A DNA stretch of 64,000 nucleotides from the NCBI RefSeq assembly GCF_003573695.1, contig NC_039366.1, positions 161,514,770 through 161,578,769 of the forward strand, given 5' to 3'. A model generated the notes under the pieces. The model was given only the letters and a program-made list of their open reading frames with translations, searched no databases and was not told where the DNA came from. The position numbers and the translations under genes were made by a program. The stretch is from Papaver somniferum (Eukaryota > Streptophyta > Magnoliopsida > Ranunculales > Papaveraceae). Below, in pieces: positions 58,561 through 64,000 of the stretch (its first letter is position 1; every line of letters starts with the position of its first letter).

Positions 58561-60110
58561 TTTAAGAAGAGGTACTTCTGTTACCACAGTCAATAAAGAT
58601 TTCAACAAAGAATTCAAAAAAGAGATCATCCTAAGAGGATGGCACAACCCAATAATCTGAAACCAACTGCTCTATCCAGGAGGATGAAGGAAACTAATCT
58701 CAACCTTGATCAAATCAGGAGTGCGAGAAGTAGTTTGATTTCGGTGGCAGAAATTGATGAAGCAACTAACAAATGGAGTAATTGTCTTATTGGCAAGATT
58801 ATCCACAAGGATGAAGTTAAATATGATGATGTTCAAAGGGAGGTGAATATAATATGGAAAAAATATAAGAAAGTTGAATTCAGTATCATGGGTCGTAACC
58901 TATTTGTTTTCAAGTTCAAAAAAAATGAGGATATGAATGAAGTGTATAAGAGAATTTCTTGGGTTATCAGCTACATGTTAATTGCGCTCCAAGAATATGA
59001 TAATTCGGCTCCTTCGGATGACTACAAGTTCACTCACCAAATTTTCTCAGTGATACTTCGTAATTTAGCTTTGGAACACATATATGATGGAATTATCGTG
59101 AAGCTAATCCAGGATATTGGTCAAAAGGTTGGGGTTGATGGGAAGAAATGTGTGAAAATCATATGAAGGGTACCTACGGTCAAGGTCTTGGTTGATCTAA
59201 GTAAGCCGTTAAAAACATGGGTGTGGATTTTTAATGTTGCTAAACAGAAAGCCTGGGTGAAGTACCATTTTGAGAAACAACCTAAGAAAATATGTCCTCA
59301 TCGTTATGTGATTGATCATGATAAGGATAAGTGTGAGGAAATTGCGTGGGATATCTTCATATATGGTTTGACAGAGAAAGAATTTGAGGCCTACTGGCAA
59401 AACATGCCCATATGGTTGAAGAAATGTTGCAGAAACAAAGAGAGTGGGGTGGAGCAAATGGGACGAATGGAGCATCCACTGGAACGAGTTATGAGAGTGA
59501 TGACGGGTCTAACCCGAGAAAGAATAAAAGAACAAGAGATGATTCGATAAAAGATAATTATGTTCCGTTGGATGGCAACCAGAAGAAGAATGAATTGACT
59601 CAAACTTTCCAGAGTGATAGAGTATATTATATGGACAATTCTGCTGAAACTTATAATGGAGAAGATTTGAATATGACAAATGTGGAAAATGGAAGAATGA
59701 GTGAAGGAACCTACCACCCAAACCATACTGAAATACGAATGGGCGCATCAAATCAGGTTTGCAAAAAAATCTCAACCTCCCTAAATCTTATTTGGTTTCA
59801 AATTTAATTTTTTGATTTTATTTTCTGTCTTTGGAATTACTGGGTGGATAACAATAGTTGCATGTGTTTGGATTCAAACTTTAGAATTAGGCTTAATTTT
59901 AACCTAAGTTTTCAAACCATGAAAATCCTATTCTGGAATGTCCAGGGGTTTGGTAATAAATATACTAGACAACATTTAGGAGAGATGATTAGATCTAATG
60001 ACCCAGACATTATTTTCATGTGTGAGACCAAAACCATGAATCTGAAAATGGAGAGATCTGCCCATTCTTATAACTATATGAACTATTTTTGTATATTGTA
60101 TTCTTGTTCG
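58560..60110 (+). mobile_element. 5' part of an L1-type LINE
   Basis: ORF1 with a DUF4283-like domain and a degenerate zinc knuckle, followed by the first codons of the ORF2 endonuclease. All of RT is missing because the element is cut at about 60095-60118 by a Sirevirus-like LTR. Confidence 0.85.
58639..59807 (+). pseudogene. LINE ORF1 (DUF4283-like RNA-binding protein), broken
   Basis: An ORF1 nucleic-acid-binding protein that would coat LINE RNA. The frame 58639-59166 holds the DUF4283-like fold (CLIGKIIHKDEVKYDDVQRE, MGRNLFVFKFKKNEDMNEV). After an in-frame TGA at 59164-59166 the same frame continues (59188-59550) with VDLSKPLKTWVWI and a CCHC-type knuckle CPHRYVIDHDKDKC, whose second cysteine is replaced by Arg. 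Near 59400 the reading shifts to another frame (59412-59807) for the Asn/Asp-rich C-terminus. One stop, one frameshift and the lost cysteine show it is inactive. Confidence 0.85.
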
Positions 60111-60113
60111 TGA
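59919..60113 (+). pseudogene. LINE ORF2 N-terminus: apurinic-type endonuclease, truncated
   Basis: From the ATG at 59919: MKILFWNVQGFGN (active-site Asn in the WNVQG motif), LGEMIRSNDPDIIFMCETKT (catalytic Glu in CETK), then the match is lost after NYFCI at about 60095. The endonuclease would nick target DNA for target-primed reverse transcription. The remaining endonuclease, RT and tail are absent from this side of the LTR. Confidence 0.88.
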
Positions 60114-60117
60114 GCAT

Positions 60118-60962
60118 TTTTGTCATAGTACGTGTACCAGGTTATATACCCAGAAGACTAAAACGGTTTCAGGAGTCACATATCTTTTCCAGATTGCACA
60201 TATGGTATGCATACCATCCTGGTTCAGGAGTCACATATCTTTTCCGGTTTGCATACTAGGTATGCGTACCATTCTTGGTTCACGAGTCAACAGACTTTTT
60301 AAAGTGTGCATACCGGGTATGCGGACCAAAAGTCGTTGTTGAACTATAGCTACGTCGGTACGTGTACTGCGGCTCCGGACCTGTAACAGTTGTCCCAGTA
60401 TGTGAACTGGTATGCATACTATCATGTATCTAGATTTACAATAGTTCTATATCTATCTAATAATCAATTTGAAACATTCCCGAATAACATCAATGACACA
60501 TATCACTGTTCCAGGCTATTTTCAAATGATTAAATCATGAATCATATTTTAGATCATAAACAATAAATTGTTCTTAACAAATTCATCAAGTATGAACAAA
60601 TGTTCTTAAGCTTAGTCAACATATCTCGGGAATGATTAATATGATAAACTTGACTCAAAATTTCTGTTATGCATGTAATGTCCTATTTAGTCATGCAACA
60701 TTGTCTCATAGATAGAAAGGTGAAAATAGGAGGTTCAGTCTTCACTTACCTTTTGTTAATGAAGTTCTCCAAAAACTGCGGTTGATTTTCGCCTTCAAAC
60801 GGTGGGACGCAGTGATATTTGGTACTCAACTACATACTTTTATCCTAATCTGAGACTTGACTAAATGTAGACTAGAAATCAAGATATAGTTTTGATCAAC
60901 CAAATTTGACAACAAGTTTGAGATATCAAGACTTGTGAGTTCGACCGAGCAATGCTCTAACA
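60118..60962 (-). repeat. Truncated Sirevirus-like Copia LTR
   Basis: The minus strand starts TGTTAGAGCATTGCTCG at 60962 and runs about 845 bp through the variable array (GGTATGCATACC-type units) before it stops inside the LINE. Only the first third of the LTR is present. The flank at its outer end is CACAC (60963-60967) and no matching copy is found at the truncated end. Confidence 0.75.
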
Positions 60963-60982
60963 CACACACTGTGTTTAGTTGT

Positions 60983-63449
60983 TAAAAAAACGGGGGTCTA
61001 ATTACCCAATATTTCGTTTAGTAAATCTGTATGGAAAAACTCCAATATAATTCCAAGAGAATCAACTAGACTGTCAGACTCAATCAATGGAAATATATCC
61101 AAGAGTTGTATCTCTGTTTCACAATGTAATCAGCAAATCAAACAGATAGAAATCCGCGAGCCTGGTTATTATGGGAAACAACTTGAACGGTACCAAAGAC
61201 CAATATTCAAGTGTCAATCAATTTATACCAACAACCAAAGGTTTAATTATCTAATTGATTGAACTACGCACAACCTGTGATATTTCAATTATATAAACAA
61301 ATATAATACGGAAAAGAAATAACACAGACACCAAAAATTTTGTTAACGAGGAAACCGCAAAGGCAGAAAAACCCCGGGACCTAGTCCATGTTTGAACACC
61401 ACACTATATTAAGCCGCTACAGACACTAGCCTACCACTAGCCTAACCAATCTCACACTGATCAAGGTACAATCGCGTTCCTTACGCCTCTGAATCCCAGT
61501 AGGACTCTGCGCACTTGATTCCCTTAGCTGATCTCACCCACAACTAAGAGTTGCTACAACCCAAAGTCGAAGACTTGATAAACCAATCTGTCTCACCCAG
61601 AAAAGTCTATTGAATAGATAAGTCTGTCTCCCACAGAAATACCTATGAGTTTTGATCCGTCTTTTGATAAATCAAGGTGAACATGAACCAATTGATCCAC
61701 CGGTCTTATATTCCCGAAGAACAGCCTAGTAATATCAATCACCTCACAATATTCTTAATCGTATGGTGGCGAAACAAGATATTATGGAATCACAAACGAT
61801 GAGACGAAGATGTTTGTGACTACTTTTTATCTTGCATGTCGGAGATTAAATCTCGAGAAAATCTTAGAGAAGATAGTACTCAATACGATAGAAAACAACA
61901 AGATCAGAACACGCAACTACAGAGAAAATAGTTGGGTCTGGCTTCACAATCCCAATGAAGTCTTCGAGTCGTTAACCTACAGGGTTTAGGAAAAACCTAA
62001 GGTTAAAGGAGAATCGACTCTAGTCGCAACTAGTATCACACAGGAGGTGTGAGGATTAGGTTTCCCGGTTGCTAGAGTTCTCCCTTATATAGTCTTCAAA
62101 TCAGGGTTTGCAATCAATGCTACCTTGGTGACAAAACATTCAATATTCACCGTTAGATGAAAACCTGATTAGACTCAATCTAATATCTTTCAACGGTTAG
62201 ATCGAACTTAGCTTGTTGCACACAAATGAAAAGTGACTTCATTTAAATATGAATAACCGTACCTAAACATGTGCACCTTGTTGGCCCAACAATAGTTAAC
62301 CGAAGTTAGTCATATGAACACTTTCATATCAACCTTATTCATCTTAACCATAACTAGTTCAAATGACTCAAATGATACTAGTTCTAGAGTTGTTCAATTG
62401 TTTATATTCTCATATAAGTATACAAGACATAATTGAAGCAAAATCAATTTTGATTCACTCGAATCAATTCATGAACATTATAGCCACGGTTTGCAAAAGC
62501 TTGCATTCCTTAATATATAAATGTATTAGTTCGTGAACAAACCGATTTTAGAACATAACTTACTCAAGTATGCAAACGGGTACGCATACCTAAGTGGCTG
62601 GACTAAGTTTGGGTTCGCCAATATGCGAACGGGTACGCATACCTCCAAGCTCAGTTGAATGTCTCGGAACTGAACTTACGCCAGTACGCATACGGGTATG
62701 CATACTAAGTTCCCAGACTTTCATTAACCAACCACTACGCATATGGGTATGCATACTATGGTTCCCGGACTTGGAATAACATGCAACAGTTTAGCATACA
62801 AGTACGCATACTGCGCTATATCCAATCATGGTTAATTGTTCTAAACTCCCATTTCAATCATTGGAACATTCTTAGAAGACGCCAATAGCTATCTCACACA
62901 AACTATTAGCTTCAAAGCAATTTTCAAGTGATCGAATGATCAATACGAAACATTCCGAGTCTACATCAAACGACTGTCTCACACAAATCATGTAAGATGT
63001 TACCATGCTATTTTCACATGATCATATTTTGACTTTCGTCAAGAATATAAGATGAACTTGGTTAAAGCGAAAGCTTACCAACACATATTTCGAGAAATAT
63101 GTAGGTGAGTTAAACTCAGCTCGAAATATCAAATGTGTATAATCGAAGTCTATATAGCTATACGACTTTTGTCTCAAATAGGAGATAGAGTAGATAGACT
63201 TTTGAGTGATAGATGAGTTCAAGTCTCCACATACCTTTTGTTGATGAAGTTCCACAAGCTTCCCTTAGTAGTTCTTCGTTTTCAATCGATGAACGCCGTG
63301 AAGTCTAATGCTCAATTACACTTACTATCCTAATTCGAGACTTAGCTATAAATAGACTAGAAATCAAGACTTATAGTTTTGGGAACTAAACTTGACAAAC
63401 AAGCTTGAGATAGCAACGCTTGCGAGTTCGACCGAGCAGTGCTCTAACA
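60983..63449 (-). repeat. Solo LTR of the Sirevirus-like Copia family
   Basis: 2467 bp with TSD GTTGT on both sides (60978-60982 and 63450-63454) and no PBS or PPT beside it: a full solo LTR. TATA (minus) at 62084-62091. Array of TACGCATAC / GGTATGCATACT units at 62565-62815. A solo LTR is the expected product of unequal recombination between two LTRs. Confidence 0.9.
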
Positions 63450-63512
63450 GTTGTAGCTATTGCAGCTTGACTATCACAGTGTATTAGTATAGTGGGCACA
63501 TACTTATGCCAT
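63450..63512 (-). pseudogene. Copia RNase H remnant interrupted by the solo LTR
   Basis: The minus strand encodes DIPRWHKYVPTILIHCDSQA, the Copia RNase H block normally written DIPLWxKPVPAIxIHCDSQAA. A stop codon (TAA) precedes it. It reads directly into the solo LTR's TSD and continues for 15 bp on the other side (60963-60977). Confidence 0.75.
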
Positions 63513-64000
63513 CGAGGAATGTCTTATGAAAAGTATATGAACCATATGCCTTTCTCTTATATTTTATCTAAAATAATAAACTTTGAATCCACAGAGAATC
63601 ATCATATACATGTCTTTTTAGATGATTTCCAAGAAACAACCACTTCTTCTAAAGTGATTAATACATGGGCAGACTCGAATCCTCATATTCAAGTATCTAG
63701 TTTCTATCCCAAAACTCTGAAGGAAGGACGCATACCTTTCATAATTTAAAAGAAAATATTACATTATACTTTAACAACCGCAAAAATCTAATAAGATCAT
63801 TCCAATTCTCATCCTTGGATATCGAGTATCTCAACCTACTAAAACATAGACAATATTTTGTGAAATTAAATTCGTCAAATGCCATTAGCTTTCCTATAAC
63901 ATGTATGTTCGAGGTGAGACTCTCTCGGCACTATTATTCTTTAGAATACAAGTAGGGTCATACAAGAAACAAATATGTTACATCAGACTAATTATATTTT
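63513..64000. other. Unassigned terminal sequence, possibly decayed Copia
   Basis: AT-rich. A plus-strand ORF (63492-63749, 85 aa) overlaps the RNase H remnant on the other strand and has no recognisable motif. I found no further Copia block. Confidence 0.4.

Noticed and set aside
63492..63749. 85-aa plus-strand ORF near the end of the window
   Set aside because: Its start overlaps the clear minus-strand Copia RNase H block, and nothing in it is recognisable.

Overview
The window is a stretch of plant nuclear DNA, probably from a TE-rich eudicot. The coding evidence is a chloroplast-targeted methyltransferase-like protein, a WRKY factor with plant-type introns, and plant lineages of Copia, Ty3/Gypsy (Tat-like) and L1-type retroelements. 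A poppy/Ranunculales source is only my impression from repeat style. Roughly nine tenths of the window is transposon-derived.

Layout. 1-3120 is the 3' end and 3' LTR (1641-3120) of a plus-strand Gypsy-like element, abutting a broken Tat-like gag-pro-RT fragment (3121-5192). A minus-strand Sirevirus-like Copia element follows (5193-11259): pol is frameshifted, most of gag is missing, the 5' LTR is intact and the 3' LTR is absent. Then comes the 3' half of a related plus-strand copy (about 11265-15606). From 15723 to 42340 lies one Tat-like element, A (target-site duplication CCCAC), whose 5' LTR is interrupted twice: by element B (16059-19802, minus strand, TSD CCAAC) and by element C (19980-35345, plus strand). 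A and C share the primer-binding site TGGCGACCACAGTGGGA and related LTR ends. A has no coding capacity. C keeps gag, protease and the integrase C-terminus, has lost RT/RNase H and the integrase core, and carries an intron-containing antisense plant-mobile-domain (PMD) gene.

Host genes. A short gene-bearing island (about 42.3-49.9 kb) holds two genes: an intronless isoprenylcysteine-methyltransferase-like chloroplast protein (42723-43922, plus), starting only 382 bp after the end of element A, and a three-exon WRKY49-like transcription factor (45369-48089, minus). My reconstructed exon set of 987 nt is an exact multiple of three and restores a complete WRKY domain.

3' part. 49958-57104 is a complete-looking Copia-type element, D (TSD TGGAT), with no recognisable proteins. 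Its 3' LTR is split by a 1265-bp TIR transposon (49984-51248, TSD TTAGTAAT/TTAATAAT) filled with hairpins. 58.5-60.1 kb is the 5' part of an L1-type LINE (DUF4283-like ORF1, start of ORF2 endonuclease), cut by a truncated Sirevirus-like LTR (about 60118-60962). A solo LTR of the same family (60983-63449, TSD GTTGT) has landed in a Copia RNase H remnant.

The strongest leads are the antisense PMD gene inside element C with its own TATA-like box, leader exon and introns, the A/C pair of non-autonomous relatives, and several hairpin or minisatellite arrays at fixed positions inside LTRs. Boundaries come from matching LTR ends, PBS/PPT motifs and TSDs by eye; no database search or alignment was run.
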